From Bacillus sp. J37 (GTDB lineage Bacteria > Bacillota > Bacilli > Bacillales > Bacillaceae): a stretch of 64,000 nucleotides of DNA. Position 1 is the first letter of the stretch, and each line of letters begins with the position of its first letter. The notes under the pieces were generated by a model. It saw only the letters and a program-made list of their open reading frames with translations. It searched no databases and was not told where the DNA came from. Below, piece after piece: positions 8,411-17,798 of the stretch. Location: positions 122,817 through 186,816 of the forward strand of contig NZ_JAEK01000008.1 of the NCBI RefSeq assembly GCF_000518865.1, given 5' to 3'. The position numbers were made by a program, and so were the translations under genes.

Positions 8411-9502
8411 ATGTCAAAAGATGGTATGAACTATGCACCAAAAGGGAAACCAAATCCTGTCGTGGAAAAAGGAGAATTTCAATTTGCTGCAGCCTGTCTT
8501 GATCATGGTCATATTTATGGGATGTGTAATGGATTAGTGGAGGCAGGTGCCACATTAAAGTGGGTTTATGACTCTGATCCGGAAAAAGTAGCTCAGTTTG
8601 TTAGGGCTTTTCCAGAAATAATGCCAGCTGAGTCGCTAGAGGAAATTCTATCTGATCCAGAAGTAAAGCTTGTAGCAGGAGCTGCGATTCCTTCTAAACG
8701 CAGTGATCTTGGTATTCAAGTGATGAAAGCAGGGAAAGATTACTTTACTGATAAAACACCGTTCACTTCAATGAAACAATTGGAAGAAGCAAAGGAAGTA
8801 GTTGAGCAAACCGGACAGAAGTATATGGTCTATTACAGTGAGCGTCTTCATGTTGAAGGAGCGGTTTTCGCCGGAGAGCTAATTGAGAGTGGTGCTATCG
8901 GACGTGTTATACAAGTTACCGGATTTGGTCCACACCGATTAAATGCAGCGAGTCGGCCAGATTGGTTTTTTAAGAAAGAGCAATATGGTGGAATCTTATG
9001 CGATATAGGCAGTCACCAGATTGAGCAATTTTTATTTTATGCAAGCTGTCAGGATGCAAAGGTTTTGCATAGTAAAATAGCCAACTATCATAATAGTGAA
9101 TATCCTGAGCTGGATGATTATGGAGATGCTACACTTGTTGGAGATAATGGCGCTACGAATTATTTCCGTGTAGATTGGTTTACACCTGATGGATTAAGTA
9201 CATGGGGAGACGGAAGAACTTTTATTATTGGAACTGAAGGAACAATTGAGATTCGCAAATACGTTGATCTTGCAAGAGAACAAAACGGTAATCATGTTTA
9301 TTTAGTTAACAAAGACGGAGAACAACATTTCAATGTATCAGGAAAAGTTGGATATCCGTTCTTTGGGAAATTAATTTTGGATTGTTTGAACAGAACAGAA
9401 TCAGCGATGACACAGGCTCATGCGTTTAAAGCTGCTGAATTGTGCCTGCTTGCACAAGAGCAAGCAGTTGTTGTGTCGGAACATAAAGCTCAAGTTAAAT
9501 AA
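8411..9502 (+). CDS. Gfo/Idh/MocA-family oxidoreductase (divergent)
   Basis: A 363-aa paralogue of the preceding gene. The N-terminal region (FAAACLDHGHIYGMCNGL) replaces the classical GxGxxG with a DHGHIYG-type loop. The DKTPF motif takes the place of EKP, and GGILCDIGSHQIEQFLFY provides the conserved GxxxDxxxHxxD-like segment. A strong RBS (AGAGGAGA) precedes ATG 8411. It is the last gene of the AraC operon and is followed by a terminator. Divergence from the first paralogue suggests a different substrate or reaction step. Confidence 0.87.
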   Translation: MSKDGMNYAPKGKPNPVVEKGEFQFAAACLDHGHIYGMCNGLVEAGATLKWVYDSDPEKVAQFVRAFPEIMPAESLEEILSDPEVKLVAGAAIPSKRSDLGIQVMKAGKDYFTDKTPFTSMKQLEEAKEVVEQTGQKYMVYYSERLHVEGAVFAGELIESGAIGRVIQVTGFGPHRLNAASRPDWFFKKEQYGGILCDIGSHQIEQFLFYASCQDAKVLHSKIANYHNSEYPELDDYGDATLVGDNGATNYFRVDWFTPDGLSTWGDGRTFIIGTEGTIEIRKYVDLAREQNGNHVYLVNKDGEQHFNVSGKVGYPFFGKLILDCLNRTESAMTQAHAFKAAELCLLAQEQAVVVSEHKAQVK

Positions 9503-9507
9503 GCGGT

Positions 9508-9544
9508 AGATCCCCCTTACAACGAGTATGGGGGATCTTTATTA
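9508..9544 (+). terminator. Intrinsic terminator of the AraC operon
   Basis: AGATCCCCC (9508-9516) pairs perfectly with GGGGGATCT (9530-9538), 13-nt loop, followed by a T-rich TTATTATTT tract. Confidence 0.88.
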
Positions 9545-9713
9545 TTTGTGCTTGCATAAATTATTATTTTTCGTTAAAATCGTTTCATAGCTAACGATTA
9601 TGTAGGGAAGCAGGTGAGTTACTATTCATCTCTATAATAAAGATGGAGAGCTATTACAAGATGAGGTCGATACAATCAGCTCTTTAACAAAGTTACCAAT
9701 AGATTCTCTTAAT

Positions 9714-10136
9714 TTGGAAGCTATTGCGGTTGTAACAAATATCTATAGAGTAGCACAAGGTATGAAAAATAAAATGGAGCAGGAAATACTATCAGAATAC
9801 GGTCTTTCGTGGACTTCATTTTCAATACTTTATGATCTATGGATATGGGACTCTCTCGAAACGAAAAAACTTGCTGAATCAGCTGGTGTTTCAAAAGCAA
9901 CAATAAGTAACATCACAAACACACTAGAGAGAAAAGAACTTTGTTATCGCAAAGTTGATGACAAAGACCGTAGAAAAACGTTTGTCTTGTTAACTGATAA
10001 AGGGAAGAAAGTGATAGAGGAGCTGTATCCACGTTTCCATACAGGTGAAGTTGATATTGTTTCCAGTTTAAGTGTGTCAGAACAAGTATCGATGGCAAAT
10101 TTACTAAGAAGAGTCGTTAGGGAAATTAAATTTTAA
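9714..10136 (+). CDS. MarR-family regulator (YwaE-like), start uncertain
   Basis: A winged-helix MarR-type regulator: AVVTNIYRVAQGMKNKMEQ dimerisation helix, recognition region KLAESAGVSKATISNITNTLERKEL, and wing DDKDRRKTFVLLTDKGK. The first canonical start is TTG 9714, which has no RBS. The frame remains open upstream to a TGA at 9615 and reads a plausible protein segment (IHLYNKDGELLQDEVDTIS). The true start may be the ATT at 9624, preceded by AGGTGAG. In B. subtilis a MarR gene (ywaE) precedes tyrZ, as here, supporting a link to tyrosine metabolism. Confidence 0.85.
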   Translation: MEAIAVVTNIYRVAQGMKNKMEQEILSEYGLSWTSFSILYDLWIWDSLETKKLAESAGVSKATISNITNTLERKELCYRKVDDKDRRKTFVLLTDKGKKVIEELYPRFHTGEVDIVSSLSVSEQVSMANLLRRVVREIKF

Positions 10137-10143
10137 TAAGCTA

Positions 10144-10381
10144 AAAGCGAAGATAGGAAAAGCAGTAGTCGTTATCTCACTGTTTTCAGAGAGTCGATGG
10201 TTGGTGTGAATCGATACATAGATAACACGAATTACAATCCTTGAGCTTTCTTTGTTGTTGCTAATAGCAGCAAAGAACGGTTGAACCGTTAACGATTGAG
10301 CGGAAGAATATGATTCTTCAACAAGGGTGGTACCGCGTGAAATAGTCAAACCACGTCCCTTTTTTAGGGATGTGGTTTTTT
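10144..10381 (+). ncRNA. Tyrosine T-box leader with terminator
   Basis: The 14-nt T-box AGGGTGGTACCGCG lies at 10324-10337, preceded by a Stem I region starting near AAGCGAAGA (10145) with the AG-bulge and distal-loop type sequences. A TAC (Tyr) triplet at 10233-10235 (GAATTACAATCC) sits where the specifier codon is expected. The terminator AAACCACGTCCCT / AGGGATGTGGTTT plus T-run occupies 10348-10381; the T-box can form the competing antiterminator. Uncharged tRNA-Tyr should induce tyrZ. Confidence 0.94.
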
Positions 10382-10410
10382 AGTATTCAAAAATAGGAGG
10401 AGTCATAATC

Positions 10411-11655
10411 ATGAGTGAAATGAAGTTAACAAAAGAACAATCATTAGAAGTAAAAAGGCAACTTGGAATATACAGTCAGGGCGTACAGGAAATGATCCCC
10501 ACTGAAGAATTAGAAGCCAAAATAGCCAAGTCAATTGTAGAAAATCGACCATTAAAAATTAAATTAGGCTTAGATCCATCAGCACCTGATGTTCACCTTG
10601 GTCACACGGTGGTTTTAAATAAAATGAGACAATTCCAAGAAAATGGACATATTATTCAGCTCATTATCGGCGATTTTACAGGGAAAATTGGTGACCCAAC
10701 AGGTAAATCAGTTGCTAGAAAGCAGCTGACAGATGAAGAGGTAAAGCATAATGCTAAAACATACTTTGAGCAATTTGCAAAAGTTATTGATATGGAAAAG
10801 GTGGAATTACACTACAACTCCAAGTGGTTATCAAATTTGAATTTCGAAGATGTCATTCAATTAGCAGGAAAAATAACGGTAGCAAGACTTTTAGAAAGAG
10901 ATGATTTTGAAGAACGAATGGCTTTTAACAAGCCGATATCACTGCATGAGTTCTTTTACCCTTTAATGCAAGGATATGATTCGGTTGTTTTAGAAAATGA
11001 CATCGAATTAGGTGGAACAGATCAGCATTTTAATATTTTAATGGGAAGACATTTCCAAGAAAAGTTTGGGAAAGAAAAGCAAGTGGCCATTCTTATGCCA
11101 TTGTTAGAGGGGCTTGATGGTGTTGAGAAGATGTCCAAATCTAAGAAAAATTACATCGGGATTGATGAAAGTCCACAAGAAATGTACGGAAAAGCGATGT
11201 CAATTCCGGATGAATTAATGACTAAATACTTTGAGCTAGTGACTGATTTTACACCAGAGCAAATCAAAAAAATGAAAGAAGAGTTAGAAAATGGGATTTT
11301 TCATCCAAGAGACGCAAAAATGCTCCTTGCTAAAACAATCGTCCGAATGTACCACGGAAATGACGCGGCAGAAAATGCAGAAAGCCAATTTATTTCTGTG
11401 TTTCAAAAAGGAGCAATGCCAGAAGATATACCGGTTGTCATTTGGGAAGGTAATCAGGAAGTTTCGATCATAGATTTACTTGTTGAATTAAAGTTGTTGA
11501 ATTCTAAAAGTGAAGCACGAAGAATGATCGATAATAGGGGAGTTAAGCTGGATGGGAATAAGGTGGAGGATTCAACATTATCTGTAACGGTTAAAGACGG
11601 ATTAATCGTTCAAGTCGGTAAACGTAAATTTATGAAGATAAAGTTTTTGCTGTAA
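10411..11655 (+). CDS. tyrZ: Tyrosyl-tRNA synthetase, TyrZ type
   Basis: A 414-aa class I aminoacyl-tRNA synthetase charging tRNA-Tyr in the cytoplasm. The HIGH-type motif is HLGH (residues 62-65), the KMSKS loop is at 240-244, and a C-terminal S4-like RNA-binding domain ([19 protein letters not shown]) ends the protein. Length and the N-terminal sequence fit the second Bacillus-type enzyme (TyrZ) rather than TyrS. The GGAGGAG RBS precedes ATG 10411. Control is by the T-box leader, and a MarR gene lies upstream as in B. subtilis ywaE-tyrZ. Confidence 0.93.
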   Translation: MSEMKLTKEQSLEVKRQLGIYSQGVQEMIPTEELEAKIAKSIVENRPLKIKLGLDPSAPDVHLGHTVVLNKMRQFQENGHIIQLIIGDFTGKIGDPTGKSVARKQLTDEEVKHNAKTYFEQFAKVIDMEKVELHYNSKWLSNLNFEDVIQLAGKITVARLLERDDFEERMAFNKPISLHEFFYPLMQGYDSVVLENDIELGGTDQHFNILMGRHFQEKFGKEKQVAILMPLLEGLDGVEKMSKSKKNYIGIDESPQEMYGKAMSIPDELMTKYFELVTDFTPEQIKKMKEELENGIFHPRDAKMLLAKTIVRMYHGNDAAENAESQFISVFQKGAMPEDIPVVIWEGNQEVSIIDLLVELKLLNSKSEARRMIDNRGVKLDGNKVEDSTLSVTVKDGLIVQVGKRKFMKIKFLL

Positions 11656-12137
11656 TGGGTTTTCCAGAGTTCGTGCTTAGTTACAAATGGCTTTATTAAG
11701 ATGACTATAAATGAACCGTCAGAGATGAATTTCTGGCGGCTCTTTTTAATGTCTATGAATTTCCACTTAATTTTGTAGCGCGTATACCTTCCAGTCCAAG
11801 TTCATCTATAAGAATTTATCATGTCTTTAAGGTAAAAAGAAATAACTCTGTGATTGAAATTAGTTTTAATTGTGCATGAATAAAGAGTTTTTCAAAGGTA
11901 TAGTCTCTAGCTTCTTTACATAATTATCAATATTTAAAATGTATTCCTTAAATAATGATTTTATGGTATTCTTGTCCAAAGGTTATATCCTATGAATTTT
12001 AATTTTATAAAATACTTATTTTTAAAAAACATATAGAAACTACATTTCTTAACGGTTCATGCTGTGAATGAAATTTTTTCGCTCAAATAAGAAAGCGATT
12101 TCTTGACCCTGTAATCAAATATTATAAAAGGATTATA
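11656..12137. other. Intergenic region: tyrZ terminator, then no gene; possible cre site
   Basis: A terminator hairpin built from CCGTCAGA and TCTGGCGG followed by CTCTTTTT lies at about 11712-11747. The next 340 bases are AT-rich with stops in all frames and no recognisable RNA. AGAAAGCGATTTCT (12090-12103) matches the cre consensus at 12 of 14 positions, close ahead of the MFS gene. Confidence 0.55.
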
Positions 12138-13325
12138 ATGACGATGACACAAAAACCTCTCCTTCCTTTACGTACATTTATGTTTTTTGTCAGTGCGATC
12201 GGCTCCATGGTTGTTAGTTTTTTACCGATTTATTTTCAGGATAAGGGATTTTCAAGTTCGCAAATTGGCTGGTTTTTGGCAATTGGTCCTTTAGTTGGGT
12301 TAATTGCTCAGCCACTATGGGGATATGCAAGTGATAAATACAAGACTGTTAAAAAGGTTTTATTTGCTTGTTTACTTGGCTTTGTTGTAAGTGTGATTTG
12401 GTTATTTAAAATTGACTCATTTTTATGGATTATTATAGCTGGTGCGTTCTTTTTCTTCTTTTTCTCACCAGTGAACCCATTAGCTGATAATCTGGCAAAA
12501 AGGCAATCTCAGCTGCATTCTGTAACATTTGGTTCAATCAGAATGTGGGGCTCAATTGGATTTGCGCTTGTTGCGTTACTTAGCGGATATCTGCTTTCAA
12601 TGTTCGGGATTGGATTTTTAGTGATCCCGATAACCATTTTAGCAATTACGACCTGCTTATTGTCATTGAGTTTATCTGATGTAAAAGCGGGAACAAAAAA
12701 AGTGAATTACAAGGACATCGGCTTGATTTTTAAGGATCCAACATTAGTTGCGTTCTTTCTTTTGATTGCTCTTGTCATGCTGACACATCGAACAAATGAT
12801 TCGTTTATTAGCTTATATTTGTTTGAAATAGGTGGTAACGAGATGTTAGTCGGCTGGATTTGGTTTATTGGTGTATCAAGTGAAGCGCTTCTTTTCTTTC
12901 TAAGTGCAAAATGGTTTCGTGCCTCAAATCCAATCATATACATTATTATTGCAGCGGCTTTATTTTGTGTAAGATGGATCTTGACCGCACTAGTCAATGA
13001 TCCATCCATGTTATTAATCGTTCAAGTTCTGCACGGAATTTGTTTTGCAATCGTTTTCCTTGGAGCAATTGAGTATTTATATAAAGTGATTCCAGAAGAA
13101 CTTCAAGCTACTGGCCATATGGTGTTTGTTGGTATTTCGTTTGGAATCACTGGGATTATCGGTTCATCTCTTGGTGGAATCGTTTTTGAAAATTATGGTG
13201 GCTCGACTCTTTATTTCCTGTTAGCCTGTTCATCTTTACTCGGTATGATTGGTTTTATCTTTTTTTATAAAAAGGAGAAAAATTTTCAAGTAAAACAGGT
13301 AAAAGAGATTGAAAGTATTAGATAA
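12138..13325 (+). CDS. MFS transporter (LacY/nucleoside-symporter-like)
   Basis: A 395-aa major facilitator with twelve hydrophobic segments. The cytoplasmic loop 2-3 motif reads GYASDKYK (about residues 65-72), a variant of the MFS motif A. The opening (PLRTFMFFVSAIGSMVVSFLPIYFQDKGFSSSQIGWF) resembles the MFS_1-like/sugar permease group that includes LacY- and HcaT-type carriers. An AAAGGAT ribosome-binding site precedes ATG 12138. A candidate cre site lies upstream and a terminator follows, so it is monocistronic. Substrate unknown; a sugar or nucleoside is likely. Confidence 0.85.
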   Translation: MTMTQKPLLPLRTFMFFVSAIGSMVVSFLPIYFQDKGFSSSQIGWFLAIGPLVGLIAQPLWGYASDKYKTVKKVLFACLLGFVVSVIWLFKIDSFLWIIIAGAFFFFFFSPVNPLADNLAKRQSQLHSVTFGSIRMWGSIGFALVALLSGYLLSMFGIGFLVIPITILAITTCLLSLSLSDVKAGTKKVNYKDIGLIFKDPTLVAFFLLIALVMLTHRTNDSFISLYLFEIGGNEMLVGWIWFIGVSSEALLFFLSAKWFRASNPIIYIIIAAALFCVRWILTALVNDPSMLLIVQVLHGICFAIVFLGAIEYLYKVIPEELQATGHMVFVGISFGITGIIGSSLGGIVFENYGGSTLYFLLACSSLLGMIGFIFFYKKEKNFQVKQVKEIESIR

Positions 13326-13356
13326 GAAAGATATTGGGTATATAAGAGCAGTTGTT

Positions 13357-13390
13357 GGTGTCATCACATGTGTAGTGGTGGCACCTTTTT
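13357..13390 (+). terminator. Intrinsic terminator after the MFS gene
   Basis: GGTGTCATCAC (13357-13367) pairs with GTGGTGGCACC (13375-13385) with two G-U pairs, followed by TTTTT. Confidence 0.8.
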
Positions 13391-13775
13391 GTATTATGGA
13401 TTTGAAGAGGATCATTGGAACTACTTGATAAAGCAAATAAACATATTGAAAAGTTTTGTGCAATAAGTGAGCTATTATGACTGCCTGAGGAATAGTTTTC
13501 ATACCAAAATTGCCTGTCCCGGCCAAAGTATTCATCGTAAAATTTCGCCAAAAAGTTATGTAAATCTACGTAATTTTCACTTAAGAGAAAATGCACACAA
13601 ACCCTTATATTATGCAAGAATTTTGAAAGAATTGAATAGTAAAAATGCGGATAATTGTCGAAATATGTTAATGAAAGCCCTTTCATTAGTTATTTACAAC
13701 GTCAATTTACCAGAATATAATGATACCAACCAGTAAGTTTATTGGTTAAACAAATGGGGAGTAGGGGGATGTTAC
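13391..13775. other. Intergenic region without a convincing gene
   Basis: Open frames of 89 aa (13467-13736, plus) and 122 aa (13318-13686, minus) exist but overlap each other on opposite strands, have no RBS and no recognisable motif. I see only the promoter region of the binding-protein gene here. Confidence 0.5.
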
Positions 13776-15071
13776 ATGTTTAAAAAGCAGGGAATGAAAA
13801 AGTTCATTTTGGTATTTTTAAGTTTACTTCTTTTACTAGGTGTTACAGCATGTAGTAGTAACGGGGCTTCCAATGAAGAGCAGGGTGGAAGCGGTGGTGG
13901 TAAAACAAAACTGACAATTTGGTTATGGCCAAACATGGGAATTGAAAATCAGATTAAGCAATACGCAGAAGAAAATAATATTGAGGTTGAAATACAAACA
14001 GCTGAGTTTGCAGATGTACATAGTAACTTAACAACTGCATTAGCAGCTGGAAGTGGTGCACCAGATATTTCTGCTATTGAGGTAAAAGGTATCGATAAAA
14101 TGAAAGCGACTCCAGAACACTTCCATAATCTTTTGGATTTAGGTGCAGATGAAGTAAAAGATGACTACCTGGATTGGAAATGGCAGCAGGCTTTAACACC
14201 AGATGGAAGTTCTTTATTAGGATTACCAACAGATATTGGTCCACAAGCAATGGCTTATCGGATTGATCTTTTTGAAGAGGCTGGCTTACCAACAGATCGT
14301 GAGGAAGTAGCAAATCTTGTGAAAACATGGGATGACTTTATTAAGGTAGGTGAGCAGTTAAAAGCTAAAACAGGTAAGGCATTTATTGATTCTCCAAATG
14401 GTGCTTACACTGTAATGGAAGGTCAAGGAGATGAGAAATACTACGATAAAGATGGGAATGTTATTGTTCAAGATAACCCACATATTAAAAAGGCATATGA
14501 CTTTGCTTCACAGATTATTGATAAAGAATTAGCTACTAAATTTGATCAGTTTTCTACTGAATGGGGTACTGGAATGAACAACGGAGATTACGCAACAATT
14601 CTTGCTCCTGCATGGATGATGACATCGATGAAAGCAACAGCTCCGGAGGCTTCTGGAAAATGGGATATGACATTACTTCCAGAAGGTTCGGGTAACTGGG
14701 GTGGTTCTTTCTTAACGATTCCGAAGCAATCAAAAAATGCAGAAGAAGCTTATAAATTAATTAAATGGTTACTATCACCAGAACAGCAATTAGTGACATT
14801 TAAAGAAGCTGGAAACTTCCCTTCTACACCAGGAATCTATGATTCTGAAGAAATTCAAAACTTTACTAGTGAATACTTCAACAACGCACCAGTAGGTAAA
14901 ATTTACGCAGAGGCTGCTCAACAAGTTAAACCAATTGTTGAAGGACCTGAGTCGATTCAAATTGAGACCATTATTGGCGATGCCATCACTCGTGTGAAGG
15001 ATGGACAGGATAAACCTGATGCTAGTTGGGATAAAGCAATGGAACAGCTTGAGCGTGAGTTAGCACGATAA
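13776..15071 (+). CDS. Sugar ABC transporter substrate-binding lipoprotein (CUT1)
   Basis: A 431-aa extracellular solute-binding protein of family 1. It has a lipoprotein signal peptide with lipobox VTAC, Cys26 being the lipidation site. A Ser/Gly-rich linker and a mature domain with the typical LTIWLWPN start and AAGSGAPDISAIE segment follow. A GGGGG RBS precedes ATG 13776. The gene leads a three-gene CUT1 importer with two permeases but no ATPase, so a shared MsmX-type ATPase encoded elsewhere is expected. An oligosaccharide ligand is inferred. Confidence 0.92.
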   Translation: MFKKQGMKKFILVFLSLLLLLGVTACSSNGASNEEQGGSGGGKTKLTIWLWPNMGIENQIKQYAEENNIEVEIQTAEFADVHSNLTTALAAGSGAPDISAIEVKGIDKMKATPEHFHNLLDLGADEVKDDYLDWKWQQALTPDGSSLLGLPTDIGPQAMAYRIDLFEEAGLPTDREEVANLVKTWDDFIKVGEQLKAKTGKAFIDSPNGAYTVMEGQGDEKYYDKDGNVIVQDNPHIKKAYDFASQIIDKELATKFDQFSTEWGTGMNNGDYATILAPAWMMTSMKATAPEASGKWDMTLLPEGSGNWGGSFLTIPKQSKNAEEAYKLIKWLLSPEQQLVTFKEAGNFPSTPGIYDSEEIQNFTSEYFNNAPVGKIYAEAAQQVKPIVEGPESIQIETIIGDAITRVKDGQDKPDASWDKAMEQLERELAR

Positions 15072-15078
15072 ACTAATT

Positions 15079-15139
15079 TGTAAGCGCTTCAGTGAGTGGC
15101 TAACCTAAATTGAGAGACTGATAAACAATCAGTCTCTCA
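15079..15139 (+). promoter_or_regulatory. cre-like site and stem-loop between binding protein and permeases
   Basis: TGTAAGCGCTTCAG (15079-15092) matches the cre consensus at 12 of 14 positions. TGAGAGACTGAT (15111-15122) pairs perfectly with ATCAGTCTCTCA (15128-15139) but has no T-run. A hairpin after the binding-protein gene is commonly used to keep binding-protein mRNA in excess over permease mRNA. Confidence 0.55.
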
Positions 15140-15168
15140 CCTTACTATGTCATAAAGGGGGAAACTGC

Positions 15169-16119
15169 GTGGGCTCAAATTTAGAAGTAAACAAAAAAGG
15201 AGCAATAACTGCATTACCAAAAACAAGGAAAACACTGAAACAATCAACTAAAGATCATATTTCTGGCTATTTATATATTTCTCCATTTTTTATTATCTTT
15301 GGTATCTTTGGCTTATTTCCAATAATCTTCACAGCCTATATATCGTTTCACAAGTGGAACATATTAGGTACGAAGGAGTTTATTGGATTTAAAAATTATC
15401 AACTCCTTTTTACAGATCCTCTTTTTTGGAAGGCGTTAGGAAACACGTTCAGTATATGGGTTATTTCAACTTTGCCTCAATTGTTTATAGCATTAATTCT
15501 TGCATTTGTTTTAAACTCTGCGTTCCTTAAAGGAAAAGAATTCTTTCGATTGGCTGTTTTCTTACCAAATATAACCTCTGTTGTGGCTGTTGCTATCATA
15601 TTTGGAGCTATTTTTGGTGAAACATATGGTGTGTTAAATTACATGCTCTCTTTTCTCGGGATTGAGCCTATTAACTGGACTGGTTCATACTTTGGGACAC
15701 ATGTTGCCATTGCGACAATGGTCATGTGGAGATGGACGGGGTATAACACCATTATCTACCTATCAGCCCTTCAAAGTATTCCTAAAGATTTATATGAAGC
15801 GGCAACAATTGATGGAGCAAACAAAATGCAACAATTCTTCTATATAACCATTCCGATGATTCGTCCGATGGTGATTTTTACGGTTATTTTATCAACAATT
15901 GGTGGTATGCAAATCTTTGCAGAACCATTAATGTTTGCAGGAGCTGGTGGAGGAGCATTAGACCAAGGATTAACCATGACTCTTTATTTATATGAAGAAG
16001 CATTTGTACGTAGTTCATTTGGTTACTCATCAGCAATTGCATGGGTTCTGTTCCTAATTATTGTGCTGTTCTCCTTAGTAAATCTATTTGTTACAAACCG
16101 TATTAAATCTGCAGATTAA
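15169..16119 (+). CDS. Sugar ABC transporter permease (MalF/UgpA type)
   Basis: A 316-aa inner-membrane permease with six hydrophobic segments and the EAA loop (LYEAATIDGANKMQQFFYITIPMIRP, about residues 206-231) that contacts the ATPase. The GTG start at 15169 has an AAAGGGGGAAA ribosome-binding site. The next permease starts 14 nt after its stop. It forms a heterodimeric channel with that gene and receives substrate from the 13776 lipoprotein. Confidence 0.92.
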   Translation: MGSNLEVNKKGAITALPKTRKTLKQSTKDHISGYLYISPFFIIFGIFGLFPIIFTAYISFHKWNILGTKEFIGFKNYQLLFTDPLFWKALGNTFSIWVISTLPQLFIALILAFVLNSAFLKGKEFFRLAVFLPNITSVVAVAIIFGAIFGETYGVLNYMLSFLGIEPINWTGSYFGTHVAIATMVMWRWTGYNTIIYLSALQSIPKDLYEAATIDGANKMQQFFYITIPMIRPMVIFTVILSTIGGMQIFAEPLMFAGAGGGALDQGLTMTLYLYEEAFVRSSFGYSSAIAWVLFLIIVLFSLVNLFVTNRIKSAD

Positions 16120-16133
16120 GGATGTGAAACAAA

Positions 16134-16973
16134 ATGAATGAAGTCGGAGTAAAATGGTATAGTCCTGGTAAAATCTTAACTTATTTTATGTTAATCGCCA
16201 TATCATTTTTATCAATTTTTCCTTTTTATTGGATGTTTGTCATAGGATCAAATCATACGTCGGCAATTAATAAATTCCCACCTGCATTTTTACCGGGTGC
16301 TAATTTCTTTCAGAACGCTCAGAATGTGTTTATAAATATTGATTTTTTTAAGGCTATCATGAACTCTGTTATCACATCAACTGTTATTACAGTGGCAGTT
16401 TTATTCTTCTGTTCATTAGCAGGATTTGCATTTGCAAAGTTGGAGTTTAAGGGGAAAAATTGGCTATTTGTATTTATCATTGCCACGATGATGGTACCTG
16501 CACAATTAGGAATTATTCCTTCCTATATGATTATGGCAAAGTTAGGCTGGATTGATAGTCTAAATGCTGTAATTGTTCCAGCAGTGGTTAATGCGTTTGG
16601 TGTATTTTGGATGAGGCAGTATATAGGGGCGACGATACCAAATGAGCTTTTAGATGCTGGTAGAATTGATGGTTGTTCAAATTTTAAGCTATATTACGCT
16701 GTTGTCCTTCCATCTGTACGACCAGCTGTCGCTACATTAGGTTTAATCACATTCATGAATGTGTGGAACGATTTTTTATGGCCATTAGTTGTGTTAAAAG
16801 ATCGAAGTGTTCATACGATTCAAATTGCCTTACGAACTTTAAACGGTGCTTATTATCAAGACTATGCGATGATTTTAGCCGGAACATTTATGGCGACGCT
16901 TCCAATTTTAATCGTGTTCTTAATGTTCAGTAAGCAATTTATCGCCGGTTTAACCGAGGGATCAGTCAAATAA
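16134..16973 (+). CDS. Sugar ABC transporter permease (MalG/UgpE type)
   Basis: A 279-aa permease with six membrane segments. The EAA loop reads ELLDAGRIDGCSNFKLYYAVVLPSVRP (about residues 170-195), and the C-terminal FIAGLTEGSVK is diagnostic of MalG-type CUT1 permeases. It is the last gene of the importer and ends at a terminator. No glycosidase is in this transcription unit, so the imported sugar cannot be deduced from direct neighbours. Confidence 0.92.
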   Translation: MNEVGVKWYSPGKILTYFMLIAISFLSIFPFYWMFVIGSNHTSAINKFPPAFLPGANFFQNAQNVFINIDFFKAIMNSVITSTVITVAVLFFCSLAGFAFAKLEFKGKNWLFVFIIATMMVPAQLGIIPSYMIMAKLGWIDSLNAVIVPAVVNAFGVFWMRQYIGATIPNELLDAGRIDGCSNFKLYYAVVLPSVRPAVATLGLITFMNVWNDFLWPLVVLKDRSVHTIQIALRTLNGAYYQDYAMILAGTFMATLPILIVFLMFSKQFIAGLTEGSVK

Positions 16974-16974
16974 T

Positions 16975-17012
16975 AGGAAAAGAGTCTTCAGCTCTTTTCC
17001 TCTTTCTTTTTC
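16975..17012 (+). terminator. Intrinsic terminator of the sugar importer operon
   Basis: AGGAAAAGAG / CTCTTTTCCT inverted repeat (about 16976-17002) followed by a T-rich tract. Confidence 0.85.
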
Positions 17013-17111
17013 TATTTAATAAGGGGGGAGAGAGTACTAGTTTATTATATGATGTTGTGAAAAGAGCAATAGAATAAAACGCTAGCATTTTAATGATAAA
17101 CAATCAGGGAG

Positions 17112-17798
17112 GTGGAAGCTATCGAAGCAGTTATACATATGAAAGAAGTGGAAAAATCCTATGGAAGTGGAAGTCGGCAAGTACAAGTGTTAAAGGGGAT
17201 TAATCTATCAATAAACGAAAACCAAGTGATTGCCTTAAAAGGAAGATCCGGGTCTGGTAAAACAACCATTCTAAATTTAATTGGTGCCCTTGATCGACCT
17301 ACAAACGGTGAAATTTACTTTCAGGGTCAGCCATTAAGTCACTTAAGTGATAAGCAGCAATCAGAATACAGAAGAACTAAGCTTGGATTTATTTTTCAAT
17401 CACACGGGCTTGTTCCACTGATGACAGTTGAAGAAAATATTGAATTTGGGCTTAGAGTGGCAGAGGTTTCCAGAGAAGAATGGAGTACCAGAGTGAAAAG
17501 TGCTATTGAGTTAGTAGGGTTAACGAATCGAGCAAAGCACCGACCTTTCGAGCTTTCAGGAGGAGAGCAGCAACGTGTTGCTATTGCCCGGGCTATTTCC
17601 ATTGAACCCCCCCTCATTCTTGCTGATGAACCAACAGCAGAATTAAATAGCTCAATGGCTTTTCATATTATTCAAGCATTTAAAAGATTAGTAAAAACAA
17701 AAAACATGACGATGATTATGACAACACATGACCCAGCTGTGATGGAAATGCTTGACAAAGTTTATACATTGGAGGATGGAAGAATTGAAACTATTTAA
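17112..17798 (+). CDS. ABC transporter ATP-binding protein (MacB/LolD type), start uncertain
   Basis: An ATPase of up to 228 aa: Walker A GRSGSGKT, signature [14 protein letters not shown], Walker [12 protein letters not shown] and H-loop TTHD. The GTG at 17112 lies inside the GGGAGG box and is unlikely to be the start. ATG 17139 is 26 nt from that box. An ATC at 17121 is ideally spaced (8 nt) and could be a rare non-AUG start. It overlaps the adaptor gene downstream and belongs with the 17.1-22.5 kb FtsX/MacB-like exporter. Confidence 0.88.
   Translation: MEAIEAVIHMKEVEKSYGSGSRQVQVLKGINLSINENQVIALKGRSGSGKTTILNLIGALDRPTNGEIYFQGQPLSHLSDKQQSEYRRTKLGFIFQSHGLVPLMTVEENIEFGLRVAEVSREEWSTRVKSAIELVGLTNRAKHRPFELSGGEQQRVAIARAISIEPPLILADEPTAELNSSMAFHIIQAFKRLVKTKNMTMIMTTHDPAVMEMLDKVYTLEDGRIETI

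Noticed and set aside
13318..13736. Overlapping ORFs of 122 aa (minus) and 89 aa (plus) in the gap before the sugar-binding protein gene
   Set aside because: They overlap on opposite strands, have no RBS or family motif, and the minus-strand one runs across the MFS terminator.
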